64,000 nucleotides of DNA from JALZAI01 sp038207565 (GCA_038207565.1 JBBQZQ010000017.1:16143-80142), one strand, 5' to 3'; shown: positions 42,576-52,072, counted from the stretch's first letter. Notes: generated by a model from the letters alone, not told the origin. Translations and numbers: made by a program.

Positions 42576-43427
42576 ATGACCATGACCTCGAGTGATGAGC
42601 AGATTCGCGACCAGCAACGCGATACGTGGGACCGGTTCTCCGTGGGCTGGCGCAGCTGGGATGCGATGGTCGGCGAGTGGCTTGCCCCGTTCGGGGCGGC
42701 GATGCTCCGCCACGCTCGTCTGCGGGCGGACCACCGCGTCTTGGATGTCGCTGCCGGTACTGGCGAACCGGGGCTCAGCGCGGCGGCGCTCGTGCCGCGA
42801 GGCCGCGTCATGGTGACCGACCTGTCGCAGCGCATGCTCGCGGTGGCGTCGGAGAACGCGGCGCTGCGGGGACTGAGCAACGTCGACACCCGGGTGTGCC
42901 AGGCCGCTGCGCTGCCCTTCCCATACGCAAGCTTCGACGCCGTGTTATGCCGCTTCGGGTTCATGTTCTTTCCCGACGTGTCTGCAGCGGCGAAGGAATT
43001 GGCACGCGTGGCTCGGCCCGGCGCGCGGGTGGTCGCGGCCGCTTGGAGCGACCCGGCGGACAATCCGTGGGCCACGTCGATCATGGCCACGATCGCGCGC
43101 TACGTCACGACCCCCGCCCCGCCGCCGCCCGCCCCGGGGTTGTTCCGGTGCGCCGCTGAGGGCTTCATGCGGCGGGTCTTCGTTCAAGCAGGGCTTCGCG
43201 ACGTGACCGAGGATGAGCTCTCCTGCGACATGATCCTCGACAGCCCCGAGCAATACTGGGACTTCATGACCGAGGTCGCCGCGCCCGTCGTCGCCGGCCT
43301 CGCCAAATGCGATGCGGCCACCCGGGGCGCTATACGCGCTGAAGTACTGAGCCGAGCGCAGCATTCGTTGCACGACGGTCGCGTGCGGATGCGCTCGACC
43401 GCAACCGTCGTCGCCGGAACTCGGTAG
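42576..43427 (+). CDS. Class I SAM-dependent methyltransferase (UbiE-like)
   Basis: 283 aa. SAM-binding loop HRVLDVAAGTGEPGLSAAAL, VTDLSQRMLAVA, LPFPYASFDAVLCRFGFMFF and a C-terminal substrate domain. The Methyltransf_11/UbiE-like features and the menaquinone neighbourhood raise the possibility of quinone methylation, but the substrate is unproven. ATG 42576 with GGGAGG about 7 nt upstream; the 107-bp gap before it holds no gene. Confidence 0.85.
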   Translation: MTMTSSDEQIRDQQRDTWDRFSVGWRSWDAMVGEWLAPFGAAMLRHARLRADHRVLDVAAGTGEPGLSAAALVPRGRVMVTDLSQRMLAVASENAALRGLSNVDTRVCQAAALPFPYASFDAVLCRFGFMFFPDVSAAAKELARVARPGARVVAAAWSDPADNPWATSIMATIARYVTTPAPPPPAPGLFRCAAEGFMRRVFVQAGLRDVTEDELSCDMILDSPEQYWDFMTEVAAPVVAGLAKCDAATRGAIRAEVLSRAQHSLHDGRVRMRSTATVVAGTR

Positions 43428-43466
43428 CGCACGTCAGAGCGGATGGTCACCGCTTCTCAGGTCCGG

Positions 43467-44219
43467 CTAGGCGCTGTCGATGATCGCGATGAGCTCGGCG
43501 ACGGCCTGCCGCGAACCCGCGACATGCCAGTCGTGCCCGTGTGCCGCGACCACCTCGGCCGCACCGCCTACTCCGCGGACGAGTGCCACGCCGGGGTACC
43601 AGTCCCAGTCCAGCGAGTTGAGCTGCACCGACACGCCGATCCGTCCCGTCGCGATCGATGCGAGCTCGACCGATCCCGACCCGAGCATGCGCACCGTGGC
43701 CGCACGCTGCATCGCCTGCAGCAGCGGCACCCGGATCGTGTCGTCGGGCAGTGAGGTCGGATGCAGGTACGTTGTCATCGAGACCTCGGCGAGCGGGCGG
43801 TCGACGAGCGGCGGCAGCAGGGTTGCGTTCAACGTGGTCGGGTGCCCACGGCCGGCCAGCCAGAGTTCGCCGGTGACCGGCTGGTGCACGGCCCCGAGCA
43901 CGAGGCCGTCCGGGTCGGTCAGCGCCAGCGCCGAGCACCAGAACGGCAGCCCGCACAAGAAGTTGTAGGTTCCGTCCACCGGATCCACGAACCAGGTGCG
44001 CTCGCCGGGATCCGAGGTGCCCTCCTCGCCGATCACGCCGTCATCGGGGCGTTCGGTCCGCAGCCGCGTGGCGATCAGGTCCTCGGCCGCACGGTCCGCA
44101 GCCGACACGACGTCCGAGATCGAGGTCTTGTGCTCGGTCCGGAGGCCCTCGGCGAGCATCCGGGCGGCCAACGTGCCCGCATCCCATACGAGGGCGGCAG
44201 CCAGTTCGAGATCATCCAC
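43467..44219 (-). CDS. Inositol monophosphatase family protein
   Basis: 250 aa. Mg-binding motifs: DVVSAADRAAEDLI, IGEEGT, WFVDPVDGTYNF and the last motif LDWDWYPGVALV, where the usual W-D-x-A-A-G is altered to WDWYPG. It acts on inositol phosphate, histidinol phosphate or a related sugar phosphate. GTG 44219 lies 9 nt after the acyl-CoA ligase, in the same operon. Confidence 0.9.
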   Translation of the reverse strand: MDDLELAAALVWDAGTLAARMLAEGLRTEHKTSISDVVSAADRAAEDLIATRLRTERPDDGVIGEEGTSDPGERTWFVDPVDGTYNFLCGLPFWCSALALTDPDGLVLGAVHQPVTGELWLAGRGHPTTLNATLLPPLVDRPLAEVSMTTYLHPTSLPDDTIRVPLLQAMQRAATVRMLGSGSVELASIATGRIGVSVQLNSLDWDWYPGVALVRGVGGAAEVVAAHGHDWHVAGSRQAVAELIAIIDSA

Positions 44220-44228
44220 CCGTCCAAG

Positions 44229-45830
44229 CTATTCGGTGTAGAAATCGACGAATTGCTTGCGGACGACATTCTTCTGGATCTTGCCGGTGGACGTCTTGGG
44301 CAGCTCTTCGACGACGATGACCGCCTTGGGCACCTTGAATGCCGCGATGTGTTCTTTGACCGCCTCGATCACCTCGGCCTCGTCCAGTGTGACGCCGGGC
44401 TTGGGGACCACGACGGCGGTGATCGCCTCGCTCCAGCGCTCGTGCGGAAGGCCGACGACCGCGACCTCGGCGATGCGCGGATCGGCTGCGTACACCGCCT
44501 TCTCGACCTCGATGGACGCGACGTTCTCGCCGCCGGTCTTGATGACATCCTTGTACCGGTCGTTGAACCAGAGCATGCCGTCCTCGGCGAGGTGCCCCGA
44601 GTCGCCGGAGTGGAACCAGCCGTGTTCGAACGCCGCGGCCGTCGCGTCCGGGTCCTTCAGGTAACCGTTGAGAGCCTGCGGTCCGCGGTAGACGACCTCC
44701 CCCTCCTCCCCGCGCGGCAACAGGGCGCCGTCGGGAGCCATGATCGCGATCTGCACGTTGACCACCTGCGTCCCGACCGCACCATAGTGGCTCAGCTGGT
44801 GAACAGGTCTGAAGAACGTGGTTACCGGGCTCATCTCGGTCTGCCCGAAGGCCAGGTAGAAGTCACAGCGGAACGTGTCGATGCACGACCGCAACAGGGC
44901 GTCGGGCATCGGCGCCATCGCGTACGCGGCGGCCTTGAGCGAAGATAGGTCGCGGCAGCCGATGGACGGGTGCTCGAGCAGTGCCCGCCACATCATCGGC
45001 AGGGCGAACACCCGCGTCAGGTGCTTGCTCTCGATCAGATCGAGCAACGCATCCGGGTCGAAACCTCGCTGCAGGAACGTGGTCGCGCCCATCATCACCG
45101 CAGGCGTGCCGAAGGCGTTGAGTTGCGCGGTGTGGAACAGCGGCATGAGCGCGCCGATCCGGTCGGTGTCGCGAAGACCCGATTCTGTCGCGACCATCAG
45201 TGACTCCAGGTAGATGGCGGTGTGGCTGCCGATCACGCCCTTCGGGAAGGACGTCGTGCCGCTGGTGTAGAGGTAACTGACCGCATCCCGGTCGTCAACG
45301 AACACCTCGGGTCCCTGCGCGTCGTCGGACTCGAGTTCGGCGAAGGTGAGCCAGTTGCGGTCGAGCAGCGTCGGCTCCCCGCCGCCGCCGCCGGTGCCAG
45401 GCGCCACCACCACATCGGCGATCGCGGGGACCTTCTCGATCGCGGGCTGGACGAGCGGCAACAACTGGGCCTCGACGACGACCCCGCGGGATTCGGAGTG
45501 ATCGAGGACATAGGCGATCTCGTCCGCGCGCCAGCCTAGGTTCGTCGGCACGCAGACCACGCCGATCTTGGCGCAGGCGTAGTACACGGCCAGGAACTCG
45601 CCGCTGTTGCCGGACGCGAGCGCCAGCGCGTCGCCTCGCTGATAACCACGTGCGAGCAGGCCGTTCGCGACCTGGTTCGCCCAGGCGTCCAGCTCGGCGT
45701 AGGTCCAGCTGCGCTCTCCGTCGACGAGTGCGAGCTTGTCGGGCAGGCGGCCGGCGGTACGGGTGAGTGAGTCGCCGATGTTGACACGGGTGATCAGATT
45801 CTTGGCCAGGGCGCCGTCCATGCGAGTCAT
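44229..45830 (-). CDS. Acyl-CoA synthetase / AMP-binding protein (FadD-type)
   Basis: 533-aa ANL-family ligase activating a carboxylate with ATP then CoA. All core motifs are intact: YLYTSGTTSFPKGVIGSH (P-loop), FYLAFGQTEMSP, HSGDSGHLAEDGMLWFNDR, KDVIKTGGENVAS and the catalytic Lys in LPKTSTGKIQKNVVR. ATG 45830 (MTRMDGALAKN); 45821 is an alternative. Divergent from mqnA with 26 bp between starts. Confidence 0.92.
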   Translation of the reverse strand: MTRMDGALAKNLITRVNIGDSLTRTAGRLPDKLALVDGERSWTYAELDAWANQVANGLLARGYQRGDALALASGNSGEFLAVYYACAKIGVVCVPTNLGWRADEIAYVLDHSESRGVVVEAQLLPLVQPAIEKVPAIADVVVAPGTGGGGGEPTLLDRNWLTFAELESDDAQGPEVFVDDRDAVSYLYTSGTTSFPKGVIGSHTAIYLESLMVATESGLRDTDRIGALMPLFHTAQLNAFGTPAVMMGATTFLQRGFDPDALLDLIESKHLTRVFALPMMWRALLEHPSIGCRDLSSLKAAAYAMAPMPDALLRSCIDTFRCDFYLAFGQTEMSPVTTFFRPVHQLSHYGAVGTQVVNVQIAIMAPDGALLPRGEEGEVVYRGPQALNGYLKDPDATAAAFEHGWFHSGDSGHLAEDGMLWFNDRYKDVIKTGGENVASIEVEKAVYAADPRIAEVAVVGLPHERWSEAITAVVVPKPGVTLDEAEVIEAVKEHIAAFKVPKAVIVVEELPKTSTGKIQKNVVRKQFVDFYTE

Positions 45831-45856
45831 TGTGGTGCGGTGGGTAGCTTGGCGCC

Positions 45857-46696
45857 ATGGCCTCGGAACGGCCCAGGGTCGGGCACATCCAATTCCTGAA
45901 CTGCCTGCCGATCTATTGGGGGCTGGTCCGCTCGGGCGCACTGCTGGATGTGGAGCTGACCAAGGACACGCCCGACCAGCTCAACGAGATGCTCATCCGC
46001 GGCGATCTCGACATCGGCCCCGTCTCGCTGGTCGAGTATTTGCGACACCATGACGAGCTGGTGCTGCTGCCCGACGTGGCGGTGGGCTCGGACGGTCCGG
46101 TGCTCTCGGTCAACCTGGTCAGTCAACGTCCGGTCGGCGAGTTGGACGGACGCCGGGTGGCACTCGGGTCGACCTCCCGCACGTCGGTCCTGCTGGCGCG
46201 GATGTGGCTGGCCCAGGTGCACGGCGTCCAGCCCGACTACTTCGTCTGCCCGCCGGATCTCAGCGCCATGCTGCTCGAGGCCGACGCGGCCGTGCTGATC
46301 GGCGACGCGGCATTGCGAGCGACGTACAACGCGCCGCGCCGCGGGCTCGCAGTGCATGACCTCGGTCAGGTGTGGCGCGACTGGACGGGCCTGCCGATGG
46401 TGTTCGCCGTATGGGCAGCCCGCCGTGACTACGCCGAGGCCAATCCGGGCCTGGTGAAGGACGTCCACACCGCGTTCGTCCGCAGCCGGGACGACGCGCT
46501 CGCCCACGTCGCGGAGATCGCCGAGCAGGCTGCGCGATGGGAGGCCTTCGACCCGACGACGCTCGCAACCTACTTCCGCACGCTCGACTTCTCCTTGGGG
46601 ACGCGCCAGATCGAGGGGCTGATCGAGTTCGCCCGGCGCGCTGCAGCGCTCGGAGCGGTGCCGACCGGGGTGACGCCGACGTTCGCTGCGGTCTAG
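45857..46696 (+). CDS. mqnA: Chorismate dehydratase
   Basis: First step of the futalosine pathway: chorismate to 3-enolpyruvyl-benzoate. 279-aa periplasmic-binding-protein fold with VGHIQFLNCLPIYWGL at the N terminus, DIGPVSLVEYLRH, VALGSTSRTSVLLARM and FVCPPDLSAMLLEADAAVLI. ATG 45857. It follows, on the same strand but not contiguously, the mqnE-DUF4229 genes. Confidence 0.95.
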   Translation: MASERPRVGHIQFLNCLPIYWGLVRSGALLDVELTKDTPDQLNEMLIRGDLDIGPVSLVEYLRHHDELVLLPDVAVGSDGPVLSVNLVSQRPVGELDGRRVALGSTSRTSVLLARMWLAQVHGVQPDYFVCPPDLSAMLLEADAAVLIGDAALRATYNAPRRGLAVHDLGQVWRDWTGLPMVFAVWAARRDYAEANPGLVKDVHTAFVRSRDDALAHVAEIAEQAARWEAFDPTTLATYFRTLDFSLGTRQIEGLIEFARRAAALGAVPTGVTPTFAAV

Positions 46697-46712
46697 TCAC
46701 GTCGCGGCTGCC

Positions 46713-47924
46713 CTAATGCGGCGCCACCACCTGCCGCCACCGGTCCGCGATCGCCACGGCAACGACCACCGCGAGCGCCACAGCGCCCAGCGCCAGCGAG
46801 GACATGTGCCGCCCCAGCGCCAGCAGCGCGAGCAGCACGGCAACTGCGATGATGCGTGGCCACGAGACCACCTGCCACACAACGGCCTTGAACGCGGCGT
46901 GCCCGCCGAGGTAGAGCGCTGCGCCGCCGACCACCAGCCACGCGGTCGACATCGTGCCCCGTCCGCCTGGATCACTGAGCATGACCTCGTCGGCCGATGC
47001 CGTGACGATGATCCCGCCCACGATCAGCGGATGGATCAGGTGGTAGGCGTTGCGGGCGAGGCGCCCTGGGTCGTGGGAGGCAGCGAGCACGCGGGCGCTG
47101 TCCTCGGCGGCTCGATCGAAGTACAGCCACCACAGCGCGACACTGCCGGCAAACGCGACCGCGAACGCGACCACTCGGTCGACCGGTAGCTCACCCGGTT
47201 CGGCTAGCCGCGTACCGGTGACGATGAGTGACTCACCGAACGCGATGAGGACGAATGCCTGGCATCGCTCGGCGAAATGGCCGCCGTCGATCGTCCAGTC
47301 CGCGGTCCGCGACCGGCCAAAGCCGGGAGTGATGAAGCCGAAGGCCCCGCCGACGAGCTCGATGGCCACCGCCAGCGCCCAGAGGGCCTCGCGCACGTGC
47401 CCGTCCGTCGCGGCGCCAGCCAGCATCGGCACCGCCGCCAGCGCGCTCCATGCGGTGGCGCGCCAGAACGACGCCTGCAGTTGCTCGCCGCGAAGCGCCC
47501 AGACGACGAAGAGGCCGCGGCCGACCTGCATCACGACGTAGCTGAGCGCCACGATCGTGCCCCGGTCGGCGAATGCCTCGGGCAGGAACGCGGCCAACAC
47601 CAGGCTGGCGAGCATGAGCACGAGCAGCGCCAACCGGATCGGTGCCTGTCGAGGGTCGAGGTAGTTCGTCATCCAGGTCGTGTAGACCCAGATCTGCCAG
47701 ACCATCCCCAGCAGCACCGCGGTCTGTACCGCACCGTCGACGCCCAGGCGGGTCACCAGAAGGTGCGACAGCTGGGTGATCGCGAAGACATACACCAAGT
47801 CGAAGAACAGCTCGACAGCCAGCACGGGCCGCTCCTTGCCGGAACGCGTGAACCCTCGCTGCCTGGGATCGGCACTGTCCCGCACGACGGCGTCGGCCAT
47901 GCGAAGATCGTAGCGAGGTGACAT
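46713..47924 (-). CDS. Low temperature requirement A (LtrA) family membrane protein
   Basis: 403-aa polytopic protein with about 11 hydrophobic helices. The family start is VELFFDLVYVFAITQLSHLL; WTIDGGHFAERCQAFVLIAF and FGESLIVTGTRL are also LtrA features. Function poorly known. ATG 47924 has AGGA 7 nt upstream; ATG 47900 is an alternative. The longer frame upstream overlaps alr and is spurious. Divergent from alr. Confidence 0.9.
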   Translation of the reverse strand: MSPRYDLRMADAVVRDSADPRQRGFTRSGKERPVLAVELFFDLVYVFAITQLSHLLVTRLGVDGAVQTAVLLGMVWQIWVYTTWMTNYLDPRQAPIRLALLVLMLASLVLAAFLPEAFADRGTIVALSYVVMQVGRGLFVVWALRGEQLQASFWRATAWSALAAVPMLAGAATDGHVREALWALAVAIELVGGAFGFITPGFGRSRTADWTIDGGHFAERCQAFVLIAFGESLIVTGTRLAEPGELPVDRVVAFAVAFAGSVALWWLYFDRAAEDSARVLAASHDPGRLARNAYHLIHPLIVGGIIVTASADEVMLSDPGGRGTMSTAWLVVGGAALYLGGHAAFKAVVWQVVSWPRIIAVAVLLALLALGRHMSSLALGAVALAVVVAVAIADRWRQVVAPH

Positions 47925-47972
47925 CGGCTCGTCCTGACCTTCGTTGCGACGCGCGCCTGGCAGATTGGAGCC

Positions 47973-49073
47973 GTGCTGAGGACAGAGGCTGTCGTCGACC
48001 TGGCCGCGATCCGCCACAATGTCACCACCCTGAAGGCTGGGACGTCCGCGCAGCTGATGGCGGTTGTCAAGGCTGACGGCTACGGTCACGGGCTGCTCCC
48101 GTCGGCGCGGGCGGCGCTCGAGGCCGGCGCGGACTGGCTGGGCACGGCGATCGTGTCCGAATCGCTTGCCCTTCGCGCCGCCGGGATCACGAGCCGGTTG
48201 CTTGCCTGGCTGTGGACGCCGGGCGAGGCCGACTCGGTGCGTGCTGCTGTTGCCGCCGACATCGATGTGTCGGTCTCCAGCATCTGGCAGCTGGACGTGG
48301 TGAACTCCGCTGCCGCCGACGCCGCCCGCCCCGCCCGCGTCCATCTCAAGATCGACACCGGACTGTCCCGCAATGGCAGCTACCGCGATGACTGGCCCGA
48401 GCTGGTCGCTGCCGCCGCGAAGTCCGAACATGTCCACGCCGTGGGCGTGTGGAGCCATTTCGCCTACGCCGACGAGCCCGGCCACCCTACGATCGCGCGT
48501 CAGATCGAGGCGTTCGGTGCCGCGCTCGAGGACGCCGAAGCGGCCGGAATCCATCCCGAAGTTCGCCACATCGCGAACTCCGCGGCCACGCTCACGCTGC
48601 CTTCGGCCCACTTCGACCTCGTCCGCCCCGGCATCGCGGTGTACGGGCTGTCACCGGTAGCCGACGGTTTCGGTCTCGTCCCGGCCATGACATTGCGTGC
48701 CGGCATCGCATCGGTGAAGCGGGTCGCTGCCGGCGAAGGTGTCTCCTACGGCCACGAGTACGTGACCGCGCGCGCGACGACACTGGCGCTCGTCCCCCTC
48801 GGGTACGCAGACGGTGTCCCGCGCAACGCGAGCAACATCGGTCCGGTCGCGATCAACGGCGAACGGTTCACGATCAGCGGGCGCGTGTGCATGGATCAAA
48901 TCGTGGTCGATGTTGGGGATCTGCCGGTGGCGCCGGGCGATGCGGCGGTGCTGTGGGGACCGGGTCACGACGGTGAGCCCACTGCCCAGGACTGGGCGGA
49001 TGCGTTGCACACCATCCACTACGAGATGGTGACCCGGGTGGGCCCGCGGGTGGAGCGGACGTACGTCGGGTGA
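47973..49073 (+). CDS. alr: Alanine racemase
   Basis: PLP enzyme supplying D-alanine for peptidoglycan. 366 aa. The PLP Lys is in LMAVVKADGYGHG (about residue 34); the C-terminal domain has the catalytic Tyr in VSYGHEYVTA, then VPLGYADGVPRNASN and GRVCMDQIVVDV. GTG 47973. The stop overlaps the hydrolase start (GTGA), beginning the alr-hydrolase-tsaE run. Confidence 0.96.
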   Translation: MLRTEAVVDLAAIRHNVTTLKAGTSAQLMAVVKADGYGHGLLPSARAALEAGADWLGTAIVSESLALRAAGITSRLLAWLWTPGEADSVRAAVAADIDVSVSSIWQLDVVNSAAADAARPARVHLKIDTGLSRNGSYRDDWPELVAAAAKSEHVHAVGVWSHFAYADEPGHPTIARQIEAFGAALEDAEAAGIHPEVRHIANSAATLTLPSAHFDLVRPGIAVYGLSPVADGFGLVPAMTLRAGIASVKRVAAGEGVSYGHEYVTARATTLALVPLGYADGVPRNASNIGPVAINGERFTISGRVCMDQIVVDVGDLPVAPGDAAVLWGPGHDGEPTAQDWADALHTIHYEMVTRVGPRVERTYVG

Positions 49074-50128
49074 GCAAGCGTGGGGGGATCATCGGCAGCG
49101 CGGTCGGGTTGGCCGCCGCCGCCGCGGGCGCGGTCCTGGTCGCCGACCGCAAGATCATGTCGCGCCGCCGCGAGGGTGTCGCGATGCAGGACGAGTTCGC
49201 CGTGCCCGTCGCCGCGCGCGGCGGTTTCCTGCGCGCTGACGACGGGCTCGGCCTGTACTGGGAAGAGGACGGCCCGCTCGACGCGCCCGTAACCGTGGTT
49301 TTCGTCCACGGCTTCTGTCTCAACCGTAACGACTTCCTGTTCCAGCGTCGCGCACTGATCGACACCTTCGGCGAGGACGTACGCATCGTGGGCTTCGACC
49401 AGCGCAGCCACGGCAAGTCGCACCGCAGCTCCGAGGACCACGCGACAATCGACCAGCTCGGCGCCGACCTCCACCATGTGCTGCAGGAACGCGTCCCGGA
49501 CGGCCCGATCCTGCTGATCGGGCACTCGATGGGGGGCATGACGGTGATGGCCCTGGCCGATGCTCACCCGGAGATGTTCGGGCCACCCGGGCAGATCGAC
49601 GGTGTCGTGCTGATGTCGACAAGCACCGGCAAACTGGCCACGATCACGTTGGGCCTGCCCGCTGTGCTCGCGAAGATCGGTGGGCCTGCCCTGCCGCTTC
49701 TGCTGCGCGGCGCACGTCGCGAGGCCGCTCTCGTCGAGCGTGGTCGGGCACGTGTCACCGACATCGCTTGGGTCTTCGTGCGGCGCTTCGCCTTCGGCGG
49801 CGCGGTCGATCCTGGGCTCGTCGAATTCCTGTCCAAGATGATCGGCGAGACACCCGTCGACGTGATCGCGGACTACTACCCGACGTTGATGAACCACGAC
49901 AAGCTCGCGGCGATCGGCGTCTTGACCAACACGCGGGTGTGCCTGATCTGCGGTGAACGCGATCTGCTCACGCCGCCCGAGCACGCGATGGACATGGCCG
50001 AACAGTTGCCCGATGCCGAACTGCTGATCGTGCCCGGTACGGGCCACCAGGTGCTGATGGAGCGTCCCGACCTGGTCGAGCGACCGATCCTGCGGATGGT
50101 GCGCGAGATGCTGGCCAAGTCGCGATGA
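49070..50128 (+). CDS. Alpha/beta fold hydrolase
   Basis: 352 aa with an N-terminal hydrophobic segment (IIGSAVGLAAAAAGAVLVAD) suggesting membrane association. Hydrolase motifs: VFVHGFCLNRNDF, GFDQRSHGKS, nucleophile elbow LIGHSMGGMTV and a late His in PGTGHQVLME. Conserved between alr and tsaE in actinobacteria; substrate unknown, a lipid ester is plausible. Confidence 0.92.
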   Translation: MSKRGGIIGSAVGLAAAAAGAVLVADRKIMSRRREGVAMQDEFAVPVAARGGFLRADDGLGLYWEEDGPLDAPVTVVFVHGFCLNRNDFLFQRRALIDTFGEDVRIVGFDQRSHGKSHRSSEDHATIDQLGADLHHVLQERVPDGPILLIGHSMGGMTVMALADAHPEMFGPPGQIDGVVLMSTSTGKLATITLGLPAVLAKIGGPALPLLLRGARREAALVERGRARVTDIAWVFVRRFAFGGAVDPGLVEFLSKMIGETPVDVIADYYPTLMNHDKLAAIGVLTNTRVCLICGERDLLTPPEHAMDMAEQLPDAELLIVPGTGHQVLMERPDLVERPILRMVREMLAKSR

Positions 50129-50652
50129 GACTTCCGCCAGGTGGGCCGGGCGGTCCGCGAGTCCCACTCACTGCGGCGGACCGGGCCATGCTGGCCGAGC
50201 CCGTCGTGATCTTGCCGACCGCTTCGGACACGCATGCGTTCGGCGCCTCACTGGCGTCCGTGCTGCGGGCCGGTGACCTGATCGTGCTCGTCGGCCCGCT
50301 GGGTGCGGGCAAGACCGCGCTGGTACAGGGAATCGGCGCCGGGCTCGGCGTGCGCGGCGCGGTGGTCTCGCCGACGTTCGTGATCGCGCGCGTGCACGCC
50401 GGGCAGCTGCCGCTCGTCCACGTGGACGCCTACCGTCTTGGTTCGTTGGACGAAGTCGACGACCTCGATCTGGACCTGTCGCTCGACGAGGCGGTGACCG
50501 CGGTCGAGTGGGGCGCGGGGCTGGTCGAGCAGCTCGCCGACGCGCGCCTGGAGATCGTGCTGGATCGGTCGCCCTCCTCGGAATCGAGGACCGCCCGGCT
50601 GGTCGCGCACGGCGGCGACTGGGCGACGCGGATCGCAGCGCTCGTGAACTGA
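50125..50652 (+). CDS. tsaE: tRNA threonylcarbamoyladenosine ATPase TsaE
   Basis: ATPase partner of TsaB-TsaD in N6-threonylcarbamoyladenosine formation on tRNA. Walker A VGPLGAGKTALVQG, the SPTFVIARVH loop, VHVDAYRLGSLDEVDDL. 175 aa. ATGA overlap with the hydrolase. In most relatives tsaB follows directly; here a 5.6-kb insertion separates them. Confidence 0.95.
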   Translation: MRLPPGGPGGPRVPLTAADRAMLAEPVVILPTASDTHAFGASLASVLRAGDLIVLVGPLGAGKTALVQGIGAGLGVRGAVVSPTFVIARVHAGQLPLVHVDAYRLGSLDEVDDLDLDLSLDEAVTAVEWGAGLVEQLADARLEIVLDRSPSSESRTARLVAHGGDWATRIAALVN

Positions 50653-50741
50653 CTGCTACGGCGGTCTCGAGGCGACGAGCGAGCACCTTGGCCGAACGCG
50701 GCATCTTCATGACAACCAGCAGCTTCACCGCGGACGCTCGC

Positions 50742-50775
50742 GCCTACGCGCGGAACAGTGTAGGCACCCGCGTAG
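50742..50775. promoter_or_regulatory. Alternative dyads after tsaE
   Basis: GCCTAC-N12-GTAGGC (50742-50765) overlaps CTACGCG-N18-CGCGTAG (50744-50775). These are mutually exclusive dyads in the 196-bp gap between tsaE and the SDR stop. Could be an operator or terminator; no gene in the gap is convincing. Confidence 0.3.
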
Positions 50776-50848
50776 TAGAAGCGTCATGCCGAACCCAATA
50801 GGCACGTCGGCGCCGATGCCTCGGCAGCAGGATTGCGATGTTGATTTC

Positions 50849-51607
50849 TCACCCCTTGAGGCCGGCGTCGATGGAAAATGTCGTCGAGGTAACCATCGCA
50901 CTCGCGTCCGAGGCCAGGTAGAGGGCCGCTTGCGCGATTTCCTGCGTGGTGGTGTGGCGCCCGAGCGGCAGTAACCCGTCGAAGACGGCTGCTGCGTCGG
51001 CTTGGGGTTGTCCGGTCAGTGTCATCTCGATGGCGTCCTGGAACGCGGTTGAGGTCGGACCAGGGTGCAAGGTATTCACCCGAATACGTCGCCCGGCGAC
51101 CTCCTTGGCCGCCGCACGCATCAGACCGACCTGGCCATGCTTGGCTGCGACATAGCCGGATAAGTCCCCGAAGCCCATGAGACCGACGACGCTGGAGGTG
51201 ATGATCACGCTTCCGCCGTCGCTCAGCCGAGGAAGGCCGTGCTTAAGCACGTGGAAAGCTCCGCCGATGTGCACCGCGAGGGTGTGATGGAAGACGTCGC
51301 TCGGATAGTCGACAATTTTGTTGATGGCGCCACTGGTGCCGGCGTTGCTGAACAGCACGTCGAGTCGCCGGTAATGCGCGAAACCTTCCTCGATTGCGGC
51401 TCGGACTGCATCCTCGTCGGTGACGTCGGCCGTAGAGCTAAAGGCGTTATCGCCCCCGAACTCCGCAACTGCCGCCCGCAACTTGGGCTCGTCGATACCG
51501 ACCAGGTGCACTCTGGCGCCCTCAGCGATGAACAGTCTCGCGGAGGCTAGCCCGATGCCACTCTCCCCCCCGGTGATGAGGACAATCTTCCCATCTAGCT
51601 GACCCAT
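50849..51607 (-). CDS. SDR family oxidoreductase
   Basis: 252-aa classical SDR: TGGESGIGLASARLF, SNAGTSGA in the NNAG position, active-site Ser in ITSSVVGL and YVAAKHGQVGL with Tyr/Lys. Substrate unknown. ATG 51607 with GAGGAGG 6 nt upstream. Its codon use has more A/T-ending codons than the flanking core genes, which with the transposase debris next to it suggests acquisition by transfer. Confidence 0.9.
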   Translation of the reverse strand: MGQLDGKIVLITGGESGIGLASARLFIAEGARVHLVGIDEPKLRAAVAEFGGDNAFSSTADVTDEDAVRAAIEEGFAHYRRLDVLFSNAGTSGAINKIVDYPSDVFHHTLAVHIGGAFHVLKHGLPRLSDGGSVIITSSVVGLMGFGDLSGYVAAKHGQVGLMRAAAKEVAGRRIRVNTLHPGPTSTAFQDAIEMTLTGQPQADAAAVFDGLLPLGRHTTTQEIAQAALYLASDASAMVTSTTFSIDAGLKG

Positions 51608-51769
51608 GTCCGAACCTCCTCGCGTCGCCACGTGGGTGACAGTCGGACCTGCGCCGCGGCACCGACGAGGCAGAAGTGGGCACCCGACGATACCCGTTCA
51701 GGGCGGGGTTGTCTGCCCCGGCATCAAGATCGCGTGCCCTCTGTCGACCTGGGTTCTCTATGGCGCTGG

Positions 51770-52065
51770 TAGTGCACGCCTTCGACCCGGAGGTGTCCGA
51801 GCGGGCGCTTCGGCGCACGTTCACCGCGAAGTTCAAGGCGGCGATCCTGGCGCCTACGACGCCGCCCCGGACGCTGAGAAGGGTGCGTTGCGACCGTCGC
51901 AGGCTTCGAGCTGTCCCCGGGGCTGAACGGGGCAGGACCGCTTCATGCGGTGAGCAGCGCGACGTTCCATCCGACGAAGGCTGGCAGCACGTGCACGCCA
52001 GGGCGACACAGGCAGCCTTCCGTGTTCTTGCGGCGGAGCGGGAACACTCGGTCCCTACCCCGGGA
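51770..52065 (+). pseudogene. Degraded IS3-family-like transposase fragments
   Basis: Two broken pieces. About 51770-51910 encodes RRTFTAKFKAAILA in one frame and YDAAPDAEKGAL in the +2 frame, together matching the start of an IS3-type OrfA. About 51955-52060 encodes DEGWQHV followed by FRVLAAEREHSV, reminiscent of the OrfB DEG...YRVLxxxxEVRER region. There is no intact frame and no clear terminal inverted repeats were found. This is the content of the otherwise gene-free stretch 51608-52072. Confidence 0.6.
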
Positions 52066-52072
52066 GCCATTC

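Noticed and set aside
50653..50848. Small frames after tsaE (for example MTTSSFTADARAYARN on plus, MKLLVVMKMPRSAKVLARRL on minus)
   Set aside because: No family resemblance, no ribosome site, and they overlap the dyads; not enough to call genes.
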